Below are positions 39,457 to 48,671 of a DNA stretch of 64,000 nt, piece after piece (within the stretch, counting starts at the first letter, position 1; every line of letters begins with the position of its first letter). The notes below the pieces were generated by a model. That model ran no database searches and was not told the DNA's origin. It saw only the letters and a program-made list of their open reading frames with translations. Source of the stretch: Oxalobacter sp. (GTDB taxonomy: Bacteria; Pseudomonadota; Gammaproteobacteria; Burkholderiales; Burkholderiaceae_D); assembly GCA_003605115.1 (NCBI GenBank), contig QZKY01000006.1:35592-99591 (forward strand), in the 5' to 3' direction. Made by a program: the position numbers and the translations under genes.

Positions 39457-40491
39457 ATGCAATACGTGAATCTTGGCGCAACCGGGCTCAAAGTTTCCCG
39501 CATTTGCCTCGGCATGATGACCTACGGCACCCCGCTCTGGCGTCCTTGGGTTTTGGATGAGGCCGCCTCGCGCCCCTTTATCAAGCGTGCCGTCGAAGCG
39601 GGCATCAATTTTTTCGACACCGCCAATATGTATTCGAACGGTGTGTCCGAAATCCTCACCGGAAAATTACTGAAAGAGTTTGGAAAACGCGAAGAAGTCG
39701 TGATCGCGACCAAAGTTTTCTGGCCGGTTTCAGACGACTTGAGCGTTGACGCGCCCACCGCGAAAGCCGGCGCACGACCCAATGCCAGTGGTCTCTCACG
39801 CAAGCACTTGATGCATGCGGTAGATGCCTCTTTGCAGCGCTTGGGTACGGACTACATTGATTTGTATCAGATTCATCGCTGGGATCGCGCCACCCCGATC
39901 GAGGAAACCATGGAAACGCTGCACGACCTCGTTAAGGCGGGCAAGGTGCGCTACATCGGCGCCTCCAGCATGTGGGCGTGGCAATTCGCCAAGGCGCAGC
40001 AAGTGGCGAAAGAAAACGGCTGGACGCGATTCGTCTCCATGCAAAATCACTACAACCTTGCGTATCGCGAAGAAGAGCGCGAGATGATTCCACTGTGTCA
40101 GGATCAGAATGTTGCGTTGATTCCCTGGAGTCCGCTTGCGCGCGGTTTCCTTGCTGGCAATCGCAAGATCGAAGATAAAGATGCCGCATCGAATGCGTCG
40201 GCCACCTCGCGTGCGAAGACGGATGATCTCGCGCAACGTTATTATTATTCAGAAGGAGACTTTGGGATCGTCGAAGCGCTGACGAAAGTCGCGCAGGCGA
40301 AAGGGATTTCCAATGCGCAGGTCGCGTATGCATGGTTGCTGCACAAGGGCGTGACGGCACCGATTGTCGGGACATCCAAGATGCCGCAACTCGAAGAGGC
40401 GATTGCCGCGACGCGGGTGAGATTGACGGGGGAGGAAATGCGGGCGCTGGAGGCGCCGTATAAGCCGAGAGCAATCGCAGGTCACGTGTGA
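39457..40491 (+). CDS. Aldo/keto reductase
   Basis: NAD(P)H-dependent oxidoreductase of 344 aa, AKR fold. It begins MQYVNLGATGLKVSRICLGM; the catalytic Asp and Tyr are in NFFDTANMYSNGVSE, with Lys in EVVIATKVFWP and His in DLYQIHRWDRATPI. NADP-binding residues lie near VAYAWLLHKGVTAPIVGTS. Substrate unknown. Last gene before the first GGGGTCAGAGT palindrome. Confidence 0.92.
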   Translation: MQYVNLGATGLKVSRICLGMMTYGTPLWRPWVLDEAASRPFIKRAVEAGINFFDTANMYSNGVSEILTGKLLKEFGKREEVVIATKVFWPVSDDLSVDAPTAKAGARPNASGLSRKHLMHAVDASLQRLGTDYIDLYQIHRWDRATPIEETMETLHDLVKAGKVRYIGASSMWAWQFAKAQQVAKENGWTRFVSMQNHYNLAYREEEREMIPLCQDQNVALIPWSPLARGFLAGNRKIEDKDAASNASATSRAKTDDLAQRYYYSEGDFGIVEALTKVAQAKGISNAQVAYAWLLHKGVTAPIVGTSKMPQLEEAIAATRVRLTGEEMRALEAPYKPRAIAGHV

Positions 40492-40521
40492 TTGGTTGGC
40501 GCAAGAAACAGGGGTTGCCAG

Positions 40522-40577
40522 AAAAATGGGGTCAGAGTTTTTTTACGCGAAGCGTAAATTACTCTGACCCCATTTTT
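40522..40577. repeat. Compound palindrome of the GGGGTCAGAGT type (copy 1)
   Basis: AAAAATGGGGTCAGAGT (40522-40538) pairs perfectly with ACTCTGACCCCATTTTT (40561-40577). Inside it TTTACGC pairs with GCGTAAA around GAA. Same core as the copy at 41691-41754. Resembles REP sequences moved by RAYT transposases; no RAYT gene is nearby. Confidence 0.85.
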
Positions 40578-40639
40578 TCCGGATGTGCTGATTGCAGGTT
40601 TTGTTGTGTACATTGCCGATCTATAATCTACTGTGGCCT

Positions 40640-41200
40640 ATGGGAACGGACGTGCATCTCTTGAAAGCCATCGATGAAGCCAATTTGTTTGCGGAAAGAC
40701 TTCATCGAAGAAGATTTAGAAACGATTTGCGGTCGAGGACTGTAGCTGCATGCTTGGCTGTATCTCAGCAGCATCACAACGCTATTTTGATCCTACTTTC
40801 CAGAAACCCTCCACTGGAAGCGACTAGTTTTGCGCTGCTTCGTCCATTGGTCGAATCCGTGATTCGTGGCCTATGGTTGTCCCATGCGGCTACTGACGCT
40901 CAAATTAATGAGTATGTGCGCTCAGGAACAAAGTTGGACATGGCAAGCATGATGAAAAGTCTAGATGAGGAAATTGGATTAAATTCGTACAAAGGCCTCT
41001 ATCAGAAGAATTGGTCCATCTTATCAGCCTACACGCATACGGGGGAGTTACAAGTTCAACGTTGGCTGACAACTGCTCACGTCGAGCCGAAATATTCTGA
41101 GCAAGCAGTTTCAGAGCTAGTTGAATTGTCTGGCTTGGTGGCAAAATTGGCATGTGAAGCATTGCTGGAAATTTCACTAGAGCCGGAGAATAGGTTCTAA
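40640..41200 (+). CDS. Uncharacterised protein, possible DUF6988/DUF5677-like
   Basis: 186 aa from the ATG at 40640. An in-frame TTG at 40592 would add 16 residues. The helical core has SFALLRPLVESVIRGLWLSH followed by ATDAQINEYVRSGTK and WSILSAYTHTGELQVQRWL. The RP-E-RGLW and S-YTHTG blocks recall DUF6988-type proteins, which is memory-based and tentative. TATAAT at 40622-40627 suggests a promoter so close to the ATG that the leader would be only a few bases. More AT-rich than its neighbours and bounded by palindromes. Confidence 0.65.
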   Translation: MGTDVHLLKAIDEANLFAERLHRRRFRNDLRSRTVAACLAVSQQHHNAILILLSRNPPLEATSFALLRPLVESVIRGLWLSHAATDAQINEYVRSGTKLDMASMMKSLDEEIGLNSYKGLYQKNWSILSAYTHTGELQVQRWLTTAHVEPKYSEQAVSELVELSGLVAKLACEALLEISLEPENRF

Positions 41201-41280
41201 TTTTTCGCTACGGGTTCAGCAGCCTTGTTGAGGCAAGGCCTGGGCTCAAACATTGTGCACATCAACGAACGGAGGTGGAA

Positions 41281-41645
41281 ATGAACGTGAAAACTAGTTG
41301 GGTGATTCGCAGTTTTTTTTTGCTGTTTTATTGACTTGTACTACGGTTGCCTTTGCCTACGATCCCCTTGATTGTCTCAATGATATAGCGAAAGTAGATG
41401 CGAAAATTAGCGTTGGATTGGCTACGAGACTCTGCTCAGGGGCTTGGACATCGGAGCCCGTCAAGTGCTACCAAGGTGCATCTAAGGTAGATAGTGGCAT
41501 AAACCGTGGCATCACCATAGATCTTTGTGCGGGTTCAACTAATGCCGAAAAGACTCTTGATTGTTACCGTCAAGCTGGTACTAGGCGAAAGTTGAACCGT
41601 GGCCTGTCAACGACATTGTGCGGTGCAAAGAAGCCCGAAAAATAG
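41281..41645 (+). pseudogene. Secreted cysteine-repeat protein gene, frameshifted at a T9 run
   Basis: GGAGGTGGAA precedes an ATG at 41281. That frame reads MNVKTSWVIRSFFLLFY and stops. The run of nine Ts at 41313-41321 separates it from an open frame that continues as a signal-peptide core (AVLLTCTTVAFA) and mature protein to 41645. One extra T would join the two into a standard secretory signal. The mature part has about three repeats of a Cys-bounded unit (RLCSG, CYQGASKVDSGINRGI, CYRQAGTRRKLNRGLSTTLC). A TTG at 41298 could also start the second frame. It may be phase-variable, decayed, or a sequencing error. Confidence 0.75.
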
Positions 41646-41690
41646 TTTTTGCTGATGCTCGTGTCGCAAATTTGATTCCAATTCAAATCC

Positions 41691-41754
41691 GGAAAAATTC
41701 GGGGTCAGAGTCAAAATTCGCTTCGCGATATTTGACTCTGACCCCGGTTTTTCC
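41691..41754. repeat. Compound palindrome of the GGGGTCAGAGT type (copy 2)
   Basis: GGGGTCAGAGTCAAA (41701-41715) pairs with TTTGACTCTGACCCC (41731-41745). Outside it GGAAAAA pairs with TTTTTCC. It closes the islet that starts at copy 1. Confidence 0.85.
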
Positions 41755-41808
41755 TGCTGTGCGGCAAATTCACTTTCGGCGCTGATTAAACCATGCGCTA
41801 CGCGAACC

Positions 41809-42495
41809 TCACTTCAACGCCCCAAACACTGTACTAATAATCTTGCTCCCTGACCCCACCGGATCTTTGCGAATTTTCTTTTCTTCTTCCGCGATCATGA
41901 GGAAAAGCCCATCCAGTGCTTTTTCCGTCACATGTTCTTCTACCGTCTTTGATTTCTTGGTGATGCCGAAGCTGGCGGCTTGACTGACGGCGGAGTTATA
42001 TTTTGCGGAGAGGTTGGAGCGGTCAGTGACGCCTTTGACGATTGGCAAAAATTGAACCTTCAGTTTTGCCGAGGTTTTTTTGCGGAAAAATTCCGTGACA
42101 GCAGTGTCGCCGCCTTTGAGAATTTTTTTGGCATCATCGACCGACATGGATTTCACGGCGTTGATGAATAAGGGCTTCGCGAGCGGTACGGCGGATTCCG
42201 CCGCGCGGTTCATGGAGACTTCCAGGTCATCCAGTTGCTTTTCCTTGCCCACCATCTTGAGTGCAGGACGTGCTTTCTTTAGAACGGGGGGTAAGGGAAT
42301 TCTGACCTTGCTGTTTTTCAGAAAACCATCTTTGACGCCCAGTTTTGCGACGGCGGCAGATGATCCTTTTTGCATGGCGGCTTTGAGACCAGCGGTGGCA
42401 TCGGCGTTAGAGAGATCGCCGAGCGAGGCGGCGCAGGACGATGCAACAATAAACAGGGAAAAGAGCAGCGACGTGGCAAGGCGCAAGGTGGACAT
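41809..42495 (-). CDS. DUF4197 family protein, exported
   Basis: 228 aa. A signal sequence (LATSLLFSLFIVASSCAAS) is followed by a helical domain with LSNADATAGLKAAMQKGSSA, VRIPLPPVLKKARPALKMVG and ALDGLFLMIAEEEKKIRKDP. GGAGAGTGTGCC precedes the ATG at 42495, so an upstream ATG at 42522 is rejected. Function unknown. Downstream of topB, separated by a terminator. Confidence 0.88.
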   Translation of the reverse strand: MSTLRLATSLLFSLFIVASSCAASLGDLSNADATAGLKAAMQKGSSAAVAKLGVKDGFLKNSKVRIPLPPVLKKARPALKMVGKEKQLDDLEVSMNRAAESAVPLAKPLFINAVKSMSVDDAKKILKGGDTAVTEFFRKKTSAKLKVQFLPIVKGVTDRSNLSAKYNSAVSQAASFGITKKSKTVEEHVTEKALDGLFLMIAEEEKKIRKDPVGSGSKIISTVFGALK

Positions 42496-42527
42496 GGCAC
42501 ACTCTCCGTGTGTGGTTGACATGAAAA

Positions 42528-42550
42528 AGGGCTGATCGTGTCAGCCCTTA
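42528..42550 (-). terminator. Intrinsic terminator after topB
   Basis: AAGGGCTGA (42528-42536) pairs with TCAGCCCTT (42542-42550). On the minus strand, the Ts at the end of the stem and beyond give a T run. It lies 6 bp after the topB stop. Confidence 0.85.
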
Positions 42551-42555
42551 TGAGA

Positions 42556-45471
42556 TTACTTTTTCGCAGCAGCTTTTTTGGCTGGCGCTTTCTTCGCCGC
42601 GACTTTCTTTGCTGTTGTTTTGGCGGGCGCTTTGGATGTCTTGCTTGCCAACTTGATTCCAGACTTCGCGGTCGTCTTCTTTGCAGCCGGTTTAACGGCA
42701 ACTTTTTTTGTTGCAGTTTTGGGCGCAGTTTTCTTCTCGGTCTTCGTCACGGTTTTTGATGCCGCTTTGGTTGTTTTGCTCGCTGGCTTTGTCGCTTTCT
42801 TGACGACAGCTTGCGGCGCAGCTTGCACTTCAGCTTTTGCGGCAGTCTTGGCGGCCGTTTTTGTCGCAGATTTCACCGCAGTTTTTGACGCGGCTTTTAC
42901 CGCGGTTTTTGCAGCGGGCTTTTCCGTCGCTGCGGCCTTGGCTGTTTTTGCGGCAGAAGATTTGGCAGAAGCTTTTTCGTCTTCCCCTTCTTTCACTTTT
43001 GTTTTGCGCGGTTCAAATTCAAACGCGGTTTTTCCGTCTTTGCCGCGCACGAGGTAAGCCTTGAACGGGCGGCGCGTGCGTTGCGAGACGAAGCCGGGCA
43101 ACAAATCTGTTCTGCCATTGACAAGGAGTTTGGTCATTTGTTCCGGCAAAATTTCCTGTTGCAGGATCACGCGGCCGCTGCGGAAATCGCACCCCTTGGG
43201 TTTAGCGACGGTTTTTTCACACACATACGCGAGGCCGAGTTCGTACACATTGCCGCCGCATTTTGGACAAGTGCCGAGGGGCGTTTTGTCGGAGAAATCA
43301 ACCGCTTCGCCGCCCTCATCTTCGCCCAGCGTCTGGCCGAAATCGAATTCGAGGCGATAATTTTTGTCTTCATCGTCGCGCGTGATTTTGAGAATGGCAG
43401 CAAACGGTCTTCCCATCTTGGAGCGGAAGCCTTGCAGCGGGCCGAGCGTGCGATTCGTGAGTAATTCTTCGACTTCCGGGATTTCGAATTGCCGTCCGGC
43501 CGGTGTTTTGGAAATCGAGAATTCGCATTTTGTGCAGGCAAAGCGGCGATAGTTTTCCTTGACCACGCCACCGCAATTCGGGCACGGCGTTTTCAAGGTG
43601 GCGTAGTCGCCGGGGATGGTGTCTTCGTCGTATTCCTTGGCGCGTTTGACAATGGTTTGCGTCATTTGCGCGATTTCTTCCATGAACTGATCGCGCGTGA
43701 TTTTGCCCTTTTCCATTTGCGAGAGTTTGTATTCCCATTCGCCGGTCAATTCTGGCAGCGTCAATTCGTTCACGCCGAGTCCGTGCAGAAGCGTCATGAG
43801 CTGGAAGGCTTTCGCGGTGGGAACCAGTTCCCGTCCTTCGCGGTACATATATTTTTCGCTCAGGAGACCTTCGATGATCGCTGCGCGCGTCGCCGGCGTG
43901 CCGAGGCCTTTACCGGCCATCGCTTCGCGCAATTCATCTTCTTCGACTTGTTTGCCCGCGCCTTCCATTGCGGTCAGCAAGGTCGCTTCCGAGTAGCGCG
44001 CAGGCGGGCGAGTGACCAATTCGTTGACGTTGATCTTGTCGGTCTTGACCGCTTCGTTCTTGCCAACGGGTGCGAGGATGGCGCTATCGGTGCCGGCCTC
44101 CATCGCTTCTTTGCCGTAAACTGTGAGCCACCCAGGATTGGTCATCACGCGGCCTTCGCTGCGAAACTGGTGACCGGAGACTTCGGTGAAGCGCGTGGTG
44201 ACCTGAAATTCGGCTGCAGGGAAAAACACCGCGAGGAACCGGCGTGTGACGAGGTCGTAGAGTTTTTGTTCCGGTTCAGACAGGTTTTTTGGTGCTTGCG
44301 TGGTCGGGATGATCGCAAAGTGATCGGAAATTTTCGTGTTGTCAAAAATCCGTTTGTTCGGCTTCACCCATTTGTTCTTGATGATTTGCGAAGCAAAGGG
44401 TTGGTAGTTGTTGCTGTCGGTGAGCGCATCCATCGTCTGCTGCACCGTCGCCATGTAATCTTCCGGCAGGTGACGGGAATCGGTACGCGGGTAAGTGAGA
44501 ACCTTGTGACGTTCATAGAGCGCTTGCGCCAGACCGAGCGTATTTCGCGCGGAGAAGCCAAAACGTGAGTTGGCTTCGCGTTGCAGGCTGGTCAGATCAA
44601 AGAGCGCGGGCGACATCGAGGTGGAAGGACGCGATTCTTCCGTGACTTTGCCGGGTTTGCCAGTGCAGGCCATGGCGATTGTTTCGGCTGCGGCTTTGCT
44701 CCACAAACGTTCAATGCGCTTTTCCGGGTCGGTTTCGTCTTTTTTGTATTTCGGATCTTGCCAGCGCCCTTCGTAGATGCCAGCGGCACAGACGAATTCC
44801 GCGCGTACTTCCCAGTAATTCCGCGGCACGAATTTTTTGATCGCTTCTTCGCGTTCCACCACGATAGACAGCGTTGGCGTCTGCACGCGTCCGACTGTCG
44901 TCAGGAAAAAGCCACCTTCCTTGGAATTGAAAGCGGTCATCGCGCGTGTGCCGTTGATGCCGATCAGCCAGTCTGCTTCGGAGCGGCAGCGCGCGGCATC
45001 GGCGAGTGGCAGCATTTCTTTGTCGCTGCGCAAATGCTGGAAGCCGTCGCGGATTGCCGTTGGGGTCATCGATTGCAGCCACAGGCGCTTGACGGGTTGC
45101 TTGGCATTGGCATGTTGCGTGATCAAACGGAAGATGAGCTCGCCTTCGCGTCCCGCGTCGCAGGCATTGATAATGGCGGTGACGTCCTTGCGCTTGATCA
45201 GTTTGTTCAGCAGCTTCAGCCGCGTTTCCGTTTTTGCGATGGGGTTGATTGCAAAATGCGGCGGGATGACGGGCAAATGATTGAAACTCCATTTGCCGCG
45301 TTTGACTTCGAATTCTTCCGGTGCGCTGATTTGAAGCAGATGGCCGACGGCGGACGATATGACGTATTTGTCCGACTCAAAATAATCATCATGCTTGGTG
45401 AAACCGCCGAGCGATTTGGCGATGTCGTTCGCTACCGAAGGTTTTTCCGCAATGATGAGCGTTTTGGACAT
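42556..45471 (-). CDS. topB: DNA topoisomerase III with a histone H1-like tail
   Basis: Type IA topoisomerase of 971 aa. The Toprim domain shows LIIAEKPSVANDIAKSLGG and NACDAGREGELIFRLITQ. The active-site Tyr is in LTYPRTDSRHLPED. Two zinc-type Cys modules follow (CPNCGGVVKENYRRFACTKC and CPKCGGNVYELGLAYVCEK). The last ~145 residues are nearly all Lys, Ala, Thr, Ser and Val, like bacterial histone H1 proteins. The core is normal for TopB, while the tail makes it longer than the E. coli enzyme. The tail probably adds non-specific DNA binding. Confidence 0.96.
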   Translation of the reverse strand: MSKTLIIAEKPSVANDIAKSLGGFTKHDDYFESDKYVISSAVGHLLQISAPEEFEVKRGKWSFNHLPVIPPHFAINPIAKTETRLKLLNKLIKRKDVTAIINACDAGREGELIFRLITQHANAKQPVKRLWLQSMTPTAIRDGFQHLRSDKEMLPLADAARCRSEADWLIGINGTRAMTAFNSKEGGFFLTTVGRVQTPTLSIVVEREEAIKKFVPRNYWEVRAEFVCAAGIYEGRWQDPKYKKDETDPEKRIERLWSKAAAETIAMACTGKPGKVTEESRPSTSMSPALFDLTSLQREANSRFGFSARNTLGLAQALYERHKVLTYPRTDSRHLPEDYMATVQQTMDALTDSNNYQPFASQIIKNKWVKPNKRIFDNTKISDHFAIIPTTQAPKNLSEPEQKLYDLVTRRFLAVFFPAAEFQVTTRFTEVSGHQFRSEGRVMTNPGWLTVYGKEAMEAGTDSAILAPVGKNEAVKTDKINVNELVTRPPARYSEATLLTAMEGAGKQVEEDELREAMAGKGLGTPATRAAIIEGLLSEKYMYREGRELVPTAKAFQLMTLLHGLGVNELTLPELTGEWEYKLSQMEKGKITRDQFMEEIAQMTQTIVKRAKEYDEDTIPGDYATLKTPCPNCGGVVKENYRRFACTKCEFSISKTPAGRQFEIPEVEELLTNRTLGPLQGFRSKMGRPFAAILKITRDDEDKNYRLEFDFGQTLGEDEGGEAVDFSDKTPLGTCPKCGGNVYELGLAYVCEKTVAKPKGCDFRSGRVILQQEILPEQMTKLLVNGRTDLLPGFVSQRTRRPFKAYLVRGKDGKTAFEFEPRKTKVKEGEDEKASAKSSAAKTAKAAATEKPAAKTAVKAASKTAVKSATKTAAKTAAKAEVQAAPQAVVKKATKPASKTTKAASKTVTKTEKKTAPKTATKKVAVKPAAKKTTAKSGIKLASKTSKAPAKTTAKKVAAKKAPAKKAAAKK

Positions 45472-45726
45472 GATGCGTGTCTAAAATAAAAGGCGTCAGT
45501 TTACGCGATTACAGGATCGCTTGGGTTGGCAATTCGGGGCAAAGCATACACGGAACGAATCGCAAGGAGCTTGATTTCAGTCGGACATTCTTACACAAGC
45601 TTGGCAGGCTGTGCGCGGCGTGTTGTATTTGCCCCGGCTATGTGGCGGCTAATGATAAGCGCGTTGCGTGAGAGTCGCAAGCGCCGGGGGTGGGGGGGTG
45701 ATGTAAAAAAGGAAATATTTCGAGGC

Positions 45727-46203
45727 TCAATGCAACAATACGTCTTGCCGAGCTTCAATATCGGAAAAGGCGGGGTGCAGTAAGGTGATGTCGGTATCCT
45801 CGCCCTGGCTCCATAAAATAAACAAAACAATAAGGCGAAGTTGTTCAATTGGCATTGGTGAAATGCCAGAAGCCAGCGATCGTTCTATGACGATTTCCCG
45901 CAATACTGGATCCAGAATGCCGGCGGCCTCCAGTGAGTGAATAAAGCCGATGGCCTCATGGCCGAGAAGGGCTGTTTCTTGAGGGGCATAAATTCGCTGG
46001 GCGCGCGAAAAGCTGCCACGCTCAGGATGGCGTTCGGCAAAAGTTTCGGTCGTTTCGGCCAGATGATTTAGCCAGACAAGTGCGTCGGCGATTTCTGTTT
46101 CCTTAAAGCCAACATCGGACAGGGTTCTGGTCAGCGTGGCGGGTTCGGGAAACGTTTCAGGTCCGTAATACGTTTCGTAAAGGTAGGCGAGTACATCAAG
46201 CAT
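45727..46203 (-). CDS. smg: Smg family protein (DUF494)
   Basis: 158 aa. It reads MLDVLAYLYETYYGPETFPE, then VGFKETEIADALVWLNHLAE and LRLIVLFILWSQGEDTD. Smg lies with dprA and topB in many proteobacteria; its function is not known. Start 46203 fits the family. TATAAT a few bases before this ATG on the minus strand suggests an extra promoter with a very short leader. An in-frame TTG at 46227 is the other option. Confidence 0.9.
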   Translation of the reverse strand: MLDVLAYLYETYYGPETFPEPATLTRTLSDVGFKETEIADALVWLNHLAETTETFAERHPERGSFSRAQRIYAPQETALLGHEAIGFIHSLEAAGILDPVLREIVIERSLASGISPMPIEQLRLIVLFILWSQGEDTDITLLHPAFSDIEARQDVLLH

Positions 46204-46258
46204 CCGGGCATTATAGCTGGGATCCAAAAAACGATCAGATGAGCGATTTTATTGATTT

Positions 46259-47362
46259 TTAGGAAATTTTGCGGTATTGACCGTCGTTCAAACGCTCGAC
46301 TTTGCCTTCGAGCTCAAGCGTCAGCAGTTGCGCGTTGAGCTCGGCGGCGGAGATTTGCGTACGTTCGGCGAGCAAATCAATGCTTACTGGATCAAATCCG
46401 ATTGTTTGAAGCAAGGGATGGGAGGTGCTTGGCGGTGCGTTCGGCGCTGTGGGGATCGGTTTGGCGGCGGCAGGGTAGGACAAGCGCAATTCTTCGAGCA
46501 CGTCTTGCGCGGATTCGACCAGTTTGGCGCCCTGTTTGATCAGCAAATGACAGCCTTTGGATAAGGGCGAGTGGATTGAACCTGGGATTGCAAAGACTTC
46601 CTTGCCTTGTTCGGCACCGACGCGTGCGGTGATGAGCGATCCGGATTGTGCGGCAGCTTCAATGACCAGTACGCCCCGTGCAAGGCCGCTGATGATGCGG
46701 TTGCGGCGCGGGAAGTTGGCGGCGATGGCGGGCGTGCCAAGCGGGTACTCACTGACAATGCAGCCCTCTTCAGCAATTTGGTGCGCCAGCGCATGATTGC
46801 GCGCAGGGTAAACGATGTCGGCACCGGTGCCAATGACGGCAATCGTGCGCCCCGCTCCCTGTAGTCCGCCGCGATGCGCCCCTGCATCGACGCCGAGCGC
46901 CAGACCAGAAACAATGGTCAGTCCTGCCTGACTCAAGGCTTTGGCGAAATTTTCAGCATTTGCCGCTCCTTGGGCGGTGGCGTTACGGCTGCCGACGATG
47001 GCGAGCGCGGGTTGAGCAAGCAGTGCTAAACGACCTTTGACGTAGAGCAGAATGGGGGGATCGGGGATGTCCAGCAAGGCACGGGGATAGGCATCGTCCG
47101 CCAGGGTCAAGAGATGGTTGTCAGGCACTTGAGCCCAGGCCAGCGCCTTTTCGATTTGCAATTGTGCTGTTTCATCGGGTTGTTGCGTTAGAGCCTGGGC
47201 AATACGATCCGGAACCAGCTTTTGAAGACGTCCATAACCAGCTGCAAAAATATTGTGCGGAAGACCGAATTCCGTGAGGAGTTTGCGGGCGATGATAGCG
47301 CCCACGCCCGACGTTTGCTCCAGTCGAACCCAAGCCGCCAAATCTTCAGCTTGGGTTGACAT
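46259..47362 (-). CDS. dprA: DNA-processing protein DprA
   Basis: RecA loader for incoming single-stranded DNA in natural transformation, 367 aa. An N-terminal helix-hairpin-like region (VRLEQTSGVGAIIARKLL) is followed by the Rossmann-like core: LAIVGSRNATAQGAANAENF, IVSGLALGVDAGAHRGGLQG, and VIEAAAQSGSLITARVGAEQ. A C-terminal winged-helix part ends the chain. With pilB and pilC also present, competence is plausible but unproven. Confidence 0.95.
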   Translation of the reverse strand: MSTQAEDLAAWVRLEQTSGVGAIIARKLLTEFGLPHNIFAAGYGRLQKLVPDRIAQALTQQPDETAQLQIEKALAWAQVPDNHLLTLADDAYPRALLDIPDPPILLYVKGRLALLAQPALAIVGSRNATAQGAANAENFAKALSQAGLTIVSGLALGVDAGAHRGGLQGAGRTIAVIGTGADIVYPARNHALAHQIAEEGCIVSEYPLGTPAIAANFPRRNRIISGLARGVLVIEAAAQSGSLITARVGAEQGKEVFAIPGSIHSPLSKGCHLLIKQGAKLVESAQDVLEELRLSYPAAAKPIPTAPNAPPSTSHPLLQTIGFDPVSIDLLAERTQISAAELNAQLLTLELEGKVERLNDGQYRKIS

Positions 47363-47394
47363 GGGGGCACGCAATCAGATGTTGCTGCGCGGGG

Positions 47395-48510
47395 TTATTC
47401 GGGCGAACGGGCGGCGTCGCCGACTTCTACGACGTCTTTGGCCTCCATGATAAGCGCATAGGAAACATCTTTGAAAACCCTGAATACGAAGGCAGTACCG
47501 CTTTCTTCATCTGGAAGCTTCACTTTGGAACTGCTAAACCAACTCGTGGAGGTTTTGTCAGAGATGGTTTCTCCTAAACGATAAAGCTTTAGAACTGTTC
47601 CAACATTTAGACCATTAGTCTGACCACGATTGAGGGAGACGACCTGCCCTTGTCCGGCGTGTGTAACACCGCTATAGATTGATAAAACGCGCGCATCAAT
47701 GGGTTTCTCAGGTGGGTGGGGCACATAATTCATGACGGCATGAGGTGGTTTAGTTATCAAGCGATCTCCAACGCCCATTTCCTTGTTTGCTTCACGAACG
47801 ATGAAAGCATGCGCTTCACGTTCATTTGCGGCTTTGCGAGTGAGTTCGACCGTACCAAGATGCACAGCTTCGTAAGCAATGGTTTTCTTGGTTTCGGGGT
47901 CTTTCAATTCTCTGACAGGCTCAAAAACATTGAATACTCCGTGCTCCTTAAGGTTGCCGCGCACATAGGCGCGATCCCCTTCTCCCAGCTTTACGCGCCC
48001 TTCCATGGAGCCGACAATTCGCGGCGCATTTTCAAGCGCATCTTCATCCACTATTAGAGCCTGTGAAAGGAAGGGTTCTATAACTCTTGGATCAATCGAG
48101 GGCAAGGCTTCTTGACTCATTGGCGTGATGCGTGCGGCGGGTTTGAGTCGCGCATCGGTCGGCGCTTTCAGGGGTTCAGCGGTAGCCACATAGGGAACCT
48201 TGGTGGTATCTCCAGTCGGTGAAGCAAGTCGCAGTTTGCCGGTAGCATGATCCAGATAAATAATCTGCCCCGGGAAAATCCAGTGCGGGTTGCGAATTTG
48301 CTCACGATTCATGCCCCAGACTTCCGGCCAGCACCAAGGGCGTTCCAGAAACAGGCTCGAAATGCCCCACAAGGTGTTGCCTTTGACAACGACATGCTTG
48401 TCAGGCGCATCCTTGCGGAGGGCGCATTTTTTCTTTTCCTCGGCAGAGGCTTGGAAGGTCGTCGTTGCAAGCAAAGCGAGAATCAGGGTGGCTGTGCTAA
48501 ACTTTTTCAT
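47395..48510 (-). CDS. LysM-domain exported protein
   Basis: 371 aa. A signal peptide (TATLILALLATTTFQASAEE) precedes a LysM domain (HVVVKGNTLWGISSLFLERP ... PGQIIYL), which binds glycan strands. The rest, about 280 residues, has no domain I can name and includes GVTHAGQGQVVSLNRGQTNG. Start 48510 is chosen since the signal peptide begins there. Its position before dprA is common in betaproteobacteria. Confidence 0.9.
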   Translation of the reverse strand: MKKFSTATLILALLATTTFQASAEEKKKCALRKDAPDKHVVVKGNTLWGISSLFLERPWCWPEVWGMNREQIRNPHWIFPGQIIYLDHATGKLRLASPTGDTTKVPYVATAEPLKAPTDARLKPAARITPMSQEALPSIDPRVIEPFLSQALIVDEDALENAPRIVGSMEGRVKLGEGDRAYVRGNLKEHGVFNVFEPVRELKDPETKKTIAYEAVHLGTVELTRKAANEREAHAFIVREANKEMGVGDRLITKPPHAVMNYVPHPPEKPIDARVLSIYSGVTHAGQGQVVSLNRGQTNGLNVGTVLKLYRLGETISDKTSTSWFSSSKVKLPDEESGTAFVFRVFKDVSYALIMEAKDVVEVGDAARSPE

Positions 48511-48671
48511 GGTCGTTCCAGTGAAGGTGTTGTCGCATAAGGCGATAACACAAGTGAAGGTGCCAAAGCGCATGCGCACTGCTATTGCCAAACTGACTCA
48601 AATTCTGCACATAAAACCCTGAACTAGCAAGAGAAACGCACCCGAAAGCGCTCTTCTTGTTGCTTAAACGT

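Noticed and set aside
43489..44568. 359-codon plus-strand ORF inside topB
   Set aside because: It is antisense to a clear topB with all motifs; long opposite frames are expected from the codon bias.
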